This document shows positions 12,272 through 25,046 of a stretch of DNA of 64,000 bases, piece after piece. Source of the DNA: Syncephalis fuscata (taxonomy: Eukaryota > Zoopagomycota > Zoopagomycetes > Zoopagales > Piptocephalidaceae); the NCBI GenBank assembly GCA_025786725.1, contig JAHLTZ010000045.1, forward strand, positions 1 through 64,000. The letters run 5' to 3'. The position numbers and the translations under genes were made by a program. Numbering within the stretch: the stretch's first letter is position 1; each line of letters starts with the position of its first letter. Below the pieces are notes generated by a model. That model saw only the letters and a program-made list of their open reading frames with translations. It did not search any database and was not told the origin of the DNA.

Positions 12272-12837
12272 CCTGGGCAGTTAATACAATCCTAAGATGT
12301 AGATAGCAATAATAACGTTAAGCTTGTTCAAGAAGATCATTGTATATCAGCTTTTGATCAACGATATATAAATTCGTGAAAAGAAAAGTATGAAATTTAA
12401 AAGTGAATTGAATGGTAGTTGATAGTAGGTAGTCAAGACGAGTATGCTTTCGCTTTATAGCTTAGAACATCGGCATGTGCTGAATAACTTACAAAAGAAA
12501 AGGCATCAAACTTAGTCAACCGTATTTGGAATGCATAAAAGATCGTTTTAAAAATCGGAATATACACGAGGTATATAAACTAGAATATAAAAATAGACAT
12601 GCACATCACAGCCTACCATACGTGAATATAATTCAATCGTGGCCGAATAACACGTTCGGCAGTTTTATTTGAGATTTTTACTCAAATTATACCAAAGTAG
12701 TCTAGTCAAATTGCTTTATATGATGCAACGATGACCATCAACTGGTTATTACCATGCTGTAAACACCGACAAGCCTATTGGTATTGTTTCTATGTTTAGC
12801 TCATATGCTTAAGTGGTTATAAACATTCCACGGCTGT

Positions 12838-13225
12838 AGAAAGATTGGTTGAATGTTAGTAGAAGCCATATGATTGCAATTCCATGCCGTTCCGCATCTT
12901 TGTTAGTGTATCTGAATGGTTCTTTTATTTTCTAATATTTGTATTACATCTTGGGTATATTTTGATGTAAAATCAAAATTAACATAATTATTAAAAGTCG
13001 TTTATTAAACAACCACTTCCTCTATAGCCAACCTAACTAGATAAATGGCATTTGAACAGCTAATATCATAATAACAATATATATCAAAACAATAATAAAG
13101 ATAACTAATTAATTACATATGAATTAATAATGTTGAATGCAATATTATACATGTTATAGAATGAGTGTTTAATTGTGTCTAAAGTGTTAAGAAAAGTGGA
13201 AGTCAAAGTACAACAGCTTTTTGAT
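12838..13225. repeat. Inverted copy of the repeat at 2455-2935
   Basis: Reads as the reverse complement of 2455-2935 from AGCCATATGATTGCAATTCC to GGAAGTCAAAGTACAACAG, with substitutions and small indels. No coding frame. Both copies sit in gene-poor stretches. Confidence 0.6.
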
Positions 13226-15480
13226 ATTAAACATTGCATGAATGAATTATTAAAAATAATTTATTGCATAAAATAAGCAATATTATTATGTTCATAAATT
13301 AAATCTTGACAGTATTGCACTGCAAATAAATTGTTATAAAACGTGGGTAACTATTTCTAATGCGTTATTTAAAATGCTAAATTATGATAAACGAATGCAA
13401 TTTAAACATATTTATTGTATATCAAAAATAAACCAGTATTACTAAGTATTTATATGAATATAAACTGAAACCTCGTCAGTTTACAAATATTAACTAATTG
13501 TAATAATACTGACAATTTTGGCTATTTGTTATTCAAAACATTCCTTCAAGCCCAATAGCACTATGTGTTTTCGTTTTTCAATTACTTAAATAATCCTTGA
13601 TACATAGATTTATTGTATTATAATATAGAATTGTTCATCCATCGTTTTATTGGTAATATTCATATGGTAATAGATAAAAAAAGTTGCGACTTGTAAACTA
13701 TATTGCATAGAATAAGAAAAAACGTAATATTGCATGGAAATTTCTATTGGGTAACCAAGCATTACAACGCATTTATTCATGTGTAAACTTTAATAAATGA
13801 AACTTAACAAAAGTAAATTTTTCGGAATGTCCAACCAAGACGTGAAGATCAATAGGTATGTTCATATTTCAGGGGTACAGCACTCACGATAACTCCGATG
13901 CCAATCCGTGCGATCACTTTTCTCCTTATTGGCAATGACACTAAAGGAGAAACTAAAGACCGAAGCCAAGCTCAAATAGCTAGCAACTGAACAATAGACA
14001 AACACAGTTAAATCACAATATTGCATAGCAATTTATTATTTCAACAACATACCAATTTATTCCACATTTTTTTAGGGAAAACACCAATAAGCTTCTGCTT
14101 TAAAATAAAGACATGGTTTATTTAATTGCATCTCGGCTAATATGTAATTTGGCAATTAAATGCCAAGATTAAATGGGTACTTGCTAATATCAATAAATAT
14201 TACGCTAACAGTTAATGGAAGCATTTAATGGCAATGTATACTTGTAGTGCTGTTATCAAAAGAATGGCATTCTATTTATTGTAAATTTTAAATTTTAAAT
14301 TATTATTACGATATAAGAGCAATACGCCAAATACAAAATCATGTATAAATTAAAAAACATAGCCATAGTAGTTTGTTATACAAACCATTACAGTTCAAGA
14401 GCATTACTGGCTTACTACTCAATAATATTTATAATATGCAAAAGCACGTTAGATGTAATTGTTATTCCTGAAATATGTAAATAAATTTATTAGTAGATAT
14501 TATACAATCTGTTACTCAAAACTATTAAATATTTTCAATATATACTGATTTTCAACTACATAGTATATAGCAGAATAATTCGAATTTTTTGATTCTGGCT
14601 TTAAAAGCTTTATAGTCAAAGCCAAAACTATTTACCATACAGCGAATAGCAAGTCATTATTGAACATACGTCAAAGTAAGTCTAGTTTTAGTGCTTGATA
14701 TGCCATACTCAATTTTATTAATCTATTGGTGTTTGTCTTCTTGTTGTAGACACGTGTAGAGGCAGATTGCAGCAATAACAACTAAAGCTATATGATACAA
14801 TACAAAGCATCAATTTTACGCGTTAATGTTTGTATCGGCTTTGAATACGTGTATTAAAATCAATAAATCGCCGTAGAATAACAACTTGTAGGTAAATAGT
14901 GTAGAAAGAGATAGAAAGGAAATATTCCCAAAACAATTCACCAGATTTACCAGCAATCTAGTGGTGTGAAATTGCATATTTGGCGATGCAGCACTGGCGC
15001 CATTTCCTGTCTTTTAGCAGTCCCAATGCTTAAATATGCACATGGTATGCATCAATGAGACAACGTGCTGTTGTTGAGACAATCTTTGAGAAGCATGAAA
15101 TAGACGACGATATTACGCCTACATGATCGTGAATGAATGGCGCTATATTCACTTTTTCTATTAGAAACATGAGATGCATAAGACTAGCAGCAGTAGCAGT
15201 AGCGACAAGGCTCCCATGCCCACACACGACACACTCATGCACACAATTTATAACAACACGCACCTTTGGCTCAGCATATGCCATGGTGATACGGTTGTCG
15301 CCTGACAGCATAGATACAGTGGCTATGTCTGTATTCGTCTCTTGCTTACCTTTTTCTCGCCAGCTTAAAACGGCCTGCTTTGGCTCACATATTCCTTGCT
15401 TCGGAGTTGTACACTTTACTCTCTCTGTCTGCGTCCTGCTCGCCTGTCTGTCTATTCGCCTACATACCGCCTACATACTT

Positions 15481-15512
15481 ACTTACTCACTCACTCACTC
15501 ACTCACTCACCT
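15481..15512. repeat. CACT/TCAC tetranucleotide microsatellite
   Basis: ACTTACTCAC followed by several CACT units, directly upstream of the phosphoesterase start; probably in its leader. Confidence 0.8.
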
Positions 15513-15614
15513 ACCTATCTACGTTACCGTCTACCTACCTGCATAGACTTGCCGTTATTTGCTATTATTGTCGCTGCTACTGCTACTGCTGTCTACTTTG
15601 CAGCCTTTGCGAAT

Positions 15615-17118
15615 ATGGCGTTTGCTCGTTTATTAAATGACTGGCGTAGTCAAACAGGTTACACACCGTCGGCTAGAGAAGCGGGTTCCACTAGTCATAG
15701 CAATGACCAGTTGGACAACGCGATGACACCTGCTTCTTCTACGTCGACCGCGTCGAGTAGTGTACCGCACCCGGGTATCTATACGACAAGCGAGGAGCTG
15801 TATTGTGAGAGTGAATCGGTAACACTGTCCCGGGACAACGGTACTCGTATTATTTTGTACGAGAATGCCGATATCATCACTGCTGAGAAGCCGCCTGGCT
15901 TCACCCGCTTTGTTTGTATGAGCGATACACATAATAATGTAGATAATACATTTCCTGTACCGGCGGGCGATGTCTTAAGTAAGTTACTAATTGCACCTCT
16001 GAGCATTGAACAATCAATTAATGCGGCATCCTTGCATTGACACCAGTTCATGCAGGCGATTTCACCTATACCGGAACAAAGGCGCAAGTTTTGAGTACAG
16101 TGGCATGGCTGGCAAGTTTACCTCATCCGTAGGCAGTATATTTGACTGTGCATTTATATTGGACCACTAATAATGGCCTATTGGCCTATAATGGCTATTA
16201 TTACTGTTACTATTGTAATCACTCTCTAGAACTAAGCTGATTATTGCCGGGAATCATGATTTAACGCAAGTGATTGTCTAATGCGATTTTTTATTGGTTA
16301 CCACTTTCTAGTGTGGTTTGTTGACACTATCGTTCTGTTGAATAGATTTGATACTGAAAATTACCCACAATACTGTAATAGCTTTCACCGAGTGCCGGAA
16401 GATGCTGCGGCCGTTAAGCGGATACTGACCGAAGCCGGCTACGGTATTCAGTATCTCGAGGATACGGCTTATCGGCTTAGTGACGCCAACGGAGGATGGT
16501 CGCTCTACGGTAGTCCATGGCAACCGGAATTTGGCGGCTGGGCTTTTAATAAGCCACGTGGATCATCGCTGCGCAGTAAGTAGCTTTATCTATTTATATA
16601 TATATATATATCGGTGAATGGCCAGCAATCAATGGCTTATTTTCCTATGATGTTGATGATAATCATAAAACACGCATCCAGAAATATGGGGGCGTATTCC
16701 CGAGGATACCGATATTCTTATTACACATTCGCCACCGCGCGGCATTCTTGATCGAGTCGTTACGGGTGAGTCGTGTGGCTGTGATGATCTACTATCCCGA
16801 GTACAAACAGTTCGTCCACTTGTTCACGTGTTTGGTCATATACACGAGGGCCGCGGCGTTCACGTCGACACCGACACGGTATTTATCAATGCTAGTACAC
16901 TAGATCGGCAGTATCAGGCGGAACATTCAGCCATTGTGTTTGATTTAGGTCGAGATGATGGCCAGTCGTCCAATTCTTCTGCCGTACCCGACACGTGTGA
17001 TGATAACAGTAACGACAATGAAGACGATGGCAATAGTGCTATGAATATGATAATAGCTAGCATCGTTTACTCGATTATTAATACAAGTGTAATAAACCGT
17101 GTTGTTATTTTTAAATAA
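15615..17118 (+). CDS. Calcineurin-like metallophosphoesterase (MPPED-type)
   Basis: Start chosen at 15615 (MAFARLLNDWRSQTGY); the frame is open further upstream but that part is low-complexity. All metal-binding blocks are visible in order: FVCMSDTHN (D-x-H), GDVLIHAGDFTYTG (GDxxD-like, formed across the intron after 15979), LIIAGNHDLT (GNHD), ILITHSPPRG (H), HVFGHIHEGRG (GHxH). WSLYGSPWQPEFGGWAF is typical of the MPPED1/MPPED2 branch. These are dinuclear-metal phosphodiesterases; the physiological substrate is unknown. The C-terminus is acidic (about 16950-17040) and ends in a hydrophobic stretch that may be a tail anchor. The junction between GNHDLTQ (about 16270) and FDTENY (about 16347) is off by one base as read, so that intron's borders are uncertain. 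Confidence 0.8.
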
Positions 17119-17781
17119 CGAGACTGGACCCCGAGCAAGCAATGACCACCACTACGCTAGTATGCTACGGTTAAGCTTTGCCGAGGTAATTTAAATGATA
17201 CATTGCTAATAACTAATGCTTTATTATATAATTGCTATTATATACTTACAAATAATTTAGTATTTGGAATAGTGTGATTCCATTAGTAGTATAAATACTA
17301 ATTTGATATTGGTCAATACATTAAATACCAACAATATTAAATTTATTGATAACAACATCTGTCTATGTCCCCCTCCCTCTGTTGTTATTCATGGTAATAT
17401 AACACCATGGTAACCACCATATAGCCAATCAATATAATAAACAATAACAATACTCTAATATTACAATATAGTTGTAAACAACACCATAATGTGTAATATT
17501 TATTATTTTAATATTAAAAGGTTATTACAAGTATTGTGGCACATGATGCTAGTTATTTATTAATAATACGCTGTCTATTTGTAATACGCACATTAATAAA
17601 AATAAACTATAAGCTTTATATTAGTTTTATAATAAAGTATTTATAATTATAACATATAATTGGGTCTATTCATAGTAGAATGAAAAACATTTATTGTGAT
17701 AGAAAATATCGCTAAAGACAAGCATCACATCAAATTGAAAGATGCATCGATGCCAGTATGTGGGTGTGTCCTATTCGATGT
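17119..17781. other. Convergent intergenic region
   Basis: Separates the phosphoesterase (plus) and the membrane-protein gene (minus). AT-rich with several AATAAA-like signals; no gene seen. Confidence 0.5.
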
Positions 17782-19068
17782 TTACGCTTGACGCTCGGTC
17801 TCTTCAGTGGATTTAACAAGCGCATCGGTTTCCTCGTAAGCAGGTGGGGCAGATACAATAAGTTGTGGGTCTTTAAAGTCGCCTGCCTTCTTTTCATCGT
17901 AGGCAAAGTCCAAAGAGGCATCGTCGTCATCGTCACCGCTATGAGGATGAAGTGCACGGTAGGCCGGGTCACGACGTTCACGCCATTGAGCATACATAGC
18001 AAGGGGCAATGCAACAAAGAGCGTAAGTACAAGCAATGAGCCGAAGAAAGTGGCCAAACCAACACGAACGGCCACCGGCAAACGGTGCCAGGCACGAGCT
18101 GCATGTTGGGCAAGTGGATGAGCACCACGATGGCATGGTGACATCATTTGTTCTTGTTCGGCCATTTCTTCAGCGTTAAAGGGAGCTGAATCAGGGAAGA
18201 AGGCAACACCTGGTAGACCAGCAAGCATAGGAATAGCCTTGGGCGAGTTGTGGCGAATTGCACCAGATGGCATAATGTCAATAACCTGTTCAATTAGATC
18301 GGTTTGGACGACATCGTGGCCGTTGATTTCCAGAATACGAGCAGTGACCACGACCCGGCGCACCTTAAGCATTGTCTCTGATATATCGACTGTCTCTTCG
18401 TTCGAGTCGTCTATATCGAGGGCATCGACAAGTATTTCATCGGCCTGTGCCTTTACCTTTAGCTTAACAATACCCGTATCAAATGCTGGCTCGACATCAT
18501 CGGCGGTAAGACCAGCCATTTGACCTCGTGGTGCAACCAATACATCAGTTTCAACCTGGATGGTTGATAGACCAAGATCAACTGGTACGCCATTGACAAG
18601 TACATCGTCGTCGTTGATATCAAAGTTTAGCTTGACATCCATAACTCGCTCGGCAATAATACGGCCATCATCGTCGAGTAGATCGTCAACACGTTCCACG
18701 GTTACAGCAAATGTTTCGTCTCCAAACATGGTTACACTTGTGGGCGACACACTCATTGTAGTGGATGACTCATCCGTAATAGGAGAGGCCGAAACGATGC
18801 CTATATCAATAAAAGTAAATGTAAAAGCAATAAATATTAGTATTGGTGACTAAATACACAAAGGCAGCAATAGTGACAGCAGCTGTAAAGTTCAATGTCA
18901 TATATAGAAGGGGACTGGCCTCATCTACACCTTTCGTAGATGTGACAATATACTTGAACATAATGGCTGGTAGCTGTTGTTTGTCATATCACCATACTGT
19001 TACGGTTACTTACCCGCCGATAGAACGGCACAAAGGGCCAATACACTCCACAATTTCGACCAACGCAT
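17782..19068 (-). CDS. Single-pass type I membrane protein, function unknown
   Basis: Two exons: 19068-19014 encodes a signal peptide (MRWSKLWSVLALCAVLSA), and after an intron of about 213 nt, 18800-17782 encodes the rest. The ectodomain is acidic and rich in Asp/Val (TVERVDDLLDDDGRI, VKLNFDINDDDVLVNGVPVD) with a beta-rich look. A transmembrane helix lies at about 18090-18000 (VGLATFFGSLLVLTLFVALP), followed by a basic stop-transfer (QWRERRDP) and an acidic cytosolic tail containing SAPPAYEE, a PPxY motif that can bind WW domains of Rsp5/NEDD4 ubiquitin ligases. Clean frame, GC-richer codons than the flanks. I recognise no family; the PPAY tail suggests ubiquitin-dependent sorting (inference). 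Confidence 0.75.
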
Positions 19069-19671
19069 GATGGGATAGCGTATCAAAGTATGTACGAATG
19101 TGGTGTAGTAGTGGTGCTGGTAGTGGTAGTTATGCGGGTGTGTAGGCTATATATACTGCCAAGAAACACAATGACAACTATAAACACTGGAGTAAACTGC
19201 AACAACTGCCTTGACTACCTTCGGTTAGAAGGATAAAAAGAAATGCAAGCAAAGAATTGAAGCTACAAGAGCTACAAGTGTGTGTGTGTGTGTGGTGAGT
19301 AAATGGTAAAGTGAAAGAGTGTCGTTTAAGTGTGTGTGTATAAAACACAAAATGCTGTTATAGACTGCAATAAAAGGAGTATTGCCCTCCAAAAGTGAGT
19401 AACCGTGTGTGTGTGTGAAGAAAACGAGTAGGGATCAAATACATCCCTATTTCTCACTTCTATTTATTAGTCAGAAAAGACATTGTCCCATTTACAGCAA
19501 TTGTTACAATAGCCAATTAAATCAATATGAACATGTTTATGCTCCGCTATGATGCCATACAAGTTCATTGTAATACTGTTTGAGGTAATGGCGGAATGCA
19601 TTTCAAACAATGTTTACTATTATCACAAATGAATGGCTAATTACTATTTATATTATCAACATGTACTACTT
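19069..19671. promoter_or_regulatory. Promoter region of the membrane-protein gene, with TATA box and TG tracts
   Basis: On the minus strand a TATATATA at 19155-19148 lies 80 nt before the ATG at 19068. Further upstream are several GTGTGTGT tracts (about 19279-19292, 19331-19338, 19405-19416). No gene is seen between these and the end of the Tof1 gene. Confidence 0.5.
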
Positions 19672-22600
19672 TCAAGCAAGGGGGAGACCATTCCACTCGT
19701 CTTCTTCAGTTTCTGCTATTTCCTCGCTTTGCGGCTCTTCAAACTTTACCGCGCTAATCGAAGTATCCAATTGGTTGACGTTGTTTGCTGCTATTTTCGC
19801 TTTCTTGCGAGTGCCATCAGAGCTATTTGATATGGCAATATTCCATTTGGGGAAAAATATCTACAAGTAAAAATAAAAATAAAATGTGAGAAACTGGCGT
19901 GCTGATTATCAAATAGGCAGTGCAACTACACGTACTTCTATTGCTAAAAAAGAGCGGTGTTGCCATGTCTTTATAAAACGTCGTGTACAATGGTTGATAA
20001 ATTGCTGTAGCGCATCATAGACAGGATTATTTTCAAGACTAGACAATTGATCTAGTACTTTATCAAATAGCTGTAACACAGAAAGCTAATTGTAACAATT
20101 ATTATGATTAATAACAACGAAATACCCGTCATAGTAAGTTACCTTATAAAATAGCCATTCACATTGGCAACTAACAAAGAGTCGATGAAACATACTAACA
20201 ATATGTTTCACCGTTATTAGATCCAAATTTGGTAGTTGTTCCAATAGAATACAGTACACTTGTACAATCGATTCGCGCGCAAAACTCTATTATTGCGTTA
20301 ATCAGTATTAGTATAAACTATGATGGAAAAGTACTAATAAAAACGCACCATTTGAAATTTAGAAAACTCAAATTGACGTTCTGATGTTATCTGAACTGAT
20401 ACATTTTTCTTTTTATCTTCCTCGTTCTCTTCTTCGTCACTTGTATTGTCATCTTCGTCATTGTGATCACTTTCTTCTTCGTTATCTTCTTGATCCTCAT
20501 CATCTATTAATTAATTAATATTAATTATATACTAAAATGATGTCTTGTTCTATTACCTTTAGTTTTACGTTGTCTCTTTCGTTTACCCGCTCGGTGTTGT
20601 CGAACGAATACATGTCTACGTTCTTGCGCATATTGTTCAAGCATCTTTAATAATATGTGAATCATTGCTACTAAATCTATTAAATAGCTAATTATATTAA
20701 ATAATTATAATATTATTATTAACTATTAATTATATATAGCTATTAATAACTTACGCAGCATCACGTGCAGTCGGTATTTGACATAATTGAATCATCAAAT
20801 CTAAAATTGTTTTTTCATAGAAAATATTGGCTTGTAATGATTCGGCTGCTGAACGGTGTTGTGTATTTGGTGATTGTAACATTATTTGAATCATACATAG
20901 CTATATTTATAGTTTAATATAATACTATTAATAATAGTGTTCTATTTACCGTTTGATGAAATGCATTAACGGGATAGACAATATCTGAATATAGCTATTA
21001 TTATACTATTAACATACATACATACATACACACACATATATATATATATATATTATTAATCGCATTACCTTCAAATCACGACATTGTTGAATACGTTTAA
21101 TTTCACATAGAATTGTACGTAAATTTAATGCTTCAGCGCTATGTTCAAATAGTATTGTATCTGATGTCTATTATTATTTAAATTAAAATTTTGATAAAAT
21201 AAAATGGATACTTACGATATTCGTCATATCTGGTAATGTTAATAGTTGAAATTCAAGGAAAAAGGCTATAAATGAAAAGAAACGATTATTATCTTCATTC
21301 AGTACATCTTGTCGTCCAACATCGATTGCATGGCGTACTGATATAACAATAGCTAGTATCGATTGTTATTTTATTATTAATTCGTTAATTACTTGGTTAA
21401 ATAGCTTTATATAATTGAATTGCCACAACTTACGATTAAAACAACTACGAATAATTATTTCAGCGGTTTCATACAACATTTTACCAAGATCTGGATCTAA
21501 TGGAGTTTTTTGTTGATTAAATTTCTATTCGGCTATTGGTTAATTAATTATGAAGGCTATCTATTCAGCTATTTACCCATAGTTTGGCCGTTGCTGTCTT
21601 TGGCTTCTTCCATGACTCCATTGCCGTATGAAATGATAGTTGTGGTGTAAATTGCTGTAGAATACTATATTGTGTTCCATCCTAGTAATCCATATTATAA
21701 TATGAATACACATAATAAACATAATTAACAACTATTATTACTTACTGCCATTCTTTCGGTAATAGCCCCGCCAAATCGTGAATGTCGCGAGGGTGCATTG
21801 CGTTTTTGTTCATTACGCAGTCTTTCTTCTTTGTCAAGTTCACTTAAAAGTAGATTACTCTTCAATTCAGTTTTTCTATAACTTGCTAGTTGCTTGGATG
21901 TTGTCTGTGAAAATAATAAGCTTATAACTTCAAGCAGCAGTAAATTCCACGCTGTGAATTCTTGTGTGGCAATCGATGATGCAATTACAAGAAACAGTCG
22001 TACAAATGATGTACTATGCAATTCTTTAACTAAAGCAGTCTATGATCGGTTGTATTAGCACAATTGTTTTACTATCTAGTCGCTATACATACATGCATCT
22101 GTGTATACTTTAATGCATCTGCAAAAGCGCCAGAGGGTGCATGTGGATCCTCAATAATAAGTAAGTTGCGAATAAGTGTAATAAGTAAGCGAATAAGTGC
22201 TTGTCGTCGTCCCGATCGCTCTCTAATAGCCATTGTAAATAGTTAAGCCCTACTCGTGATCAGTATCCAATAACTTACGTATACGGAACGGCTATCCAAC
22301 GTGTAAGCATAGTAAATAATGCTGGAAGTATACGCTCATGAATAAAGGCATACTTGTAATCCCATAAATGTTGACGACGCTCAACAAGCCAAGGTAGCGT
22401 CTTCTCAGGTGGCCATGTCAATGGCACTAGCAGTTCAACTATAGCCGCATAAATAGTCACCCATTAGTATCCGTTGATTATTTCGGCTCTTTTCTTTAAA
22501 TTAACTGCTCCACTTACGACAAGCACCGCAAACAAGTTCCTGATCTTCTGTATTGCCTTCATAGGTTTTAGTAAAATCGGCAACAAGTCGAGCGTCAAAA

Positions 22601-22899
22601 TGTGCATTTCACCAACGCGACGTAATAACGGCTTATTATCGGTATAATCGTCGCGTAATAAATACTGTTTAATATCACGTAGACAATCTAAATAATATTT
22701 ATGTTTAATGTCGCTGTTATTATTGTTACCACTACTACTTACCAAGACATTCGTCGCCGAGTACATAACGGCCTTTTTGTTGTGTTTTACAACTACCTAT
22801 GGACGATTCATTCTTACTCCCAATAGTATCGGGTGTCGATTCAAAGCCACCAAGTGCCTCACATACATTGAGAAACAACGTCTCGATCGAGGCTGACAT
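19672..22899 (-). CDS. Tof1/Swi1/Timeless replication fork protection protein
   Basis: Many short exons. The N-terminus (MSASIETLFLNVCEALGGFE, start at 22899) is followed by YVLGDECLDCLRDIKQYLL and RRVGEMHILTLDLLPILL, the hallmark opening of the Timeless domain. Further exons give VPLTWPPEKTLPWLVERR, RRQALIRLLITLIRNLL and APSRHSRFGGAITERMA, the RHSRFGG block being highly conserved in this family. A very acidic stretch (about 20510-20405, DDEDQEDNEEESDHNDEDD) follows a basic KRKRQRKTK. The last exon ends EDEWNGLPLA and stops at 19672. In other eukaryotes this protein pairs with Csm3/Swi3/Tipin to pause and stabilise forks and relays the S-phase checkpoint. The Chk2/Rad53-like kinase at the left end belongs to the same pathway, but linkage here is probably chance. 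Confidence 0.85.
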
Positions 22900-25046
22900 T
22901 ATTGTTATTATTTAACTAGTCAATCAATCAATCCGCGTATATATATAAAAAATGGAAATAAAAGTGAAGCAGTGTTAACGCGTCCAAATGTAATATATTA
23001 TGACACGCGATTTTCATTTATTAAAAACTACCACTTTACACACCATCAAAAGAATTGCTAGTTTATAATTTAATACAATTCACTACCATGATGATGGTGG
23101 TTATTGCCACCACTATCATTATTGGTTACCACCGAAACCTATCCATTTGACCATTAGTCAATCATGGTATAATAGAGTACAGTAGTAGTCATATCTCTTA
23201 CTATTGCAAATACTTTATGACTAGGTGAGTCACATATGTAACAGGTTTATTGGTTTTAAATATGTAACACACTGCAAAAACTATGATGCCAACGACTTGT
23301 CCATCGATCCACTTGTATAGAATTTCGAATAAAAAGTTTGCTTGCCAATGGTTTAATATTATTAATTAATTAATAAACTGATTTGTTTAACAATAGGATC
23401 ACTATCACTATTCGTAGTAGTAGTAGTAATGCTGTTACTATTGAAAGAGATATTTGATTAATGAAACGTAAGCAGTGTAGTGAATTGGCTAATGCCACCT
23501 CCCCACTACTACTAGTGGCGTCGGTAGATAGATACTTGGCACATGGCTAGCTTATCAGTTGCTGTGATCGCTTAGCCCCACCTTATCCTTTGTGATAGCA
23601 CTATGGGACGCGGAATTGAATACGTCACACGCATGACCATAGCAAATATACACACACTCATAGAAAAACAAACTGCGCTGTAACTTTACAGATAAAGAAA
23701 TGATTTCCGCTATTATTCCCATATAATGGCCATACGGCTAAGCAGTGGGCCAATGTGAAACAGTGAGAATTAATTGACAATGAGCAATTACGTGTCAATA
23801 ACTTGCCAGATGAGACACATTAATATCTGGTTTAGATTAACGCACTTACCAATACCATCACCACACCTCATTACTACCACAACTACCACGCTGCACTACA
23901 CTAACTACTACCTATCCCATCAACGGTTGTTTGTCTTTTCTTTACATTTTCGTTCTTCTGTTACTACTTTCTTGTTGACTATTCATTGCGATAGTACCGA
24001 TTACTAACTGCGTTTGGTCATTTCCAGTGCCTCTCTCTCTCTCTATCCTGCATCAGTTGTTATTCACGTGGGGGTTCGTTATACACCGCGTAGACGTCAA
24101 ACCCACACCAACACTGATCAACTTCTAGCTACTATAGCATCTCGTAACAAGCATAGCTGTATACTGAATAAGGTAGGTGACATATTATGTATAGTGTATC
24201 TGCTATGGCACAATTTATGATGTTGTTCGCTTATTGCGATTTTGTTTATTCGTGCTATGGTTTTAGTGTAAAGCGCACTATAAACTAAATAGCTCTATTA
24301 GTTTTCGATACATATTTTTAATGTTCTATCGATTGTTCGTGCTAGTGGTATACGCAGCACTATGTGAATGCTTATCTACTAAGTCAGTGAGCCATTGCTT
24401 AACAATACGCTCAAGCTTATACAACAAGCATTATGATTGTGTCTATTTGTTTTTGTGAGGATATGATTTCATTTTTTCCCTTGTGAAATGTGGTGGGATG
24501 GCGCAGCATCTGCGGCTTCTATGCCGTCATATTTACAATCATATTATTATTATTATCATAATAGAGGCCATTGATATCATTAGCGCAAATGGTCATAGAA
24601 ATAGAGGAGGGAAAGCAAGTAGTGTAGATACAGTCATTGGCACGCACCAATAATAGTATGGGCAGTGGTCAAAGGGGCGGTAAATTCTTCTATGCTGCAT
24701 AACCACGAACTGGTTATTTTGTTACCCGTGCCAATGTCTATTTATCAATTACGATATTTTCTACAAACTATGACGTCAATGATAGTAATAGTTAACAATA
24801 TCTGTAACGTGTGACTGTTTTTACGCTATGATCGTCATTGTCATATTATTACTATCTATGGACACTTGCTATCGGACACTTTTTATCAGTATTTGATGCG
24901 CGTGATCGTGTAATTAAATAATCCACAAGTCATTATTTCTATTATTATTATTTTTGTTATTATTCTATATATATACATATATTAACACAGCACTTCTTTC
25001 TTTACTTCTTCCTATAGTCTCCGGTCTACCTATAAATATCATAGTC
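22900..25046. other. Divergent intergenic region between Tof1 and the Medusa-like gene (2.1 kb)
   Basis: No supportable gene. Contains a (TAG)n tract near 23418 and long low-complexity Thr/Ser-type open frames (23770-24220) that I do not believe are coding. Its length fits a large promoter for the downstream developmental-regulator-like gene. Confidence 0.45.

Larger units (their letters stand above)
12272..15614. other. Gene-poor interval (3.3 kb)
   Basis: No supportable gene. It contains the inverted copy of the 2.4-2.9 kb repeat (12838-13225) and a (CACT)n tract at about 15481-15512 inside a pyrimidine-rich stretch that is probably the 5' UTR of the phosphoesterase gene. Open frames between 15030 and 15600 are low-complexity. 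Confidence 0.55.

Noticed and set aside
15396-15614. Upstream extension of the phosphoesterase with a possible transmembrane helix
   Set aside because: Low-complexity sequence from the CACT repeat; the ATG at 15615 has a normal N-terminus. Not excluded, only less likely.
21013-21052. CATA/TA tract within the Tof1 gene as a regulatory element
   Set aside because: It is a simple repeat inside an intron, with nothing to suggest function.
23770-24220. Thr/His-rich and Ser/Leu-rich frames upstream of the Medusa-like gene
   Set aside because: Low-complexity composition from CTACTAC/CTCTCT tracts, no motif, no splice logic joining them to the gene.
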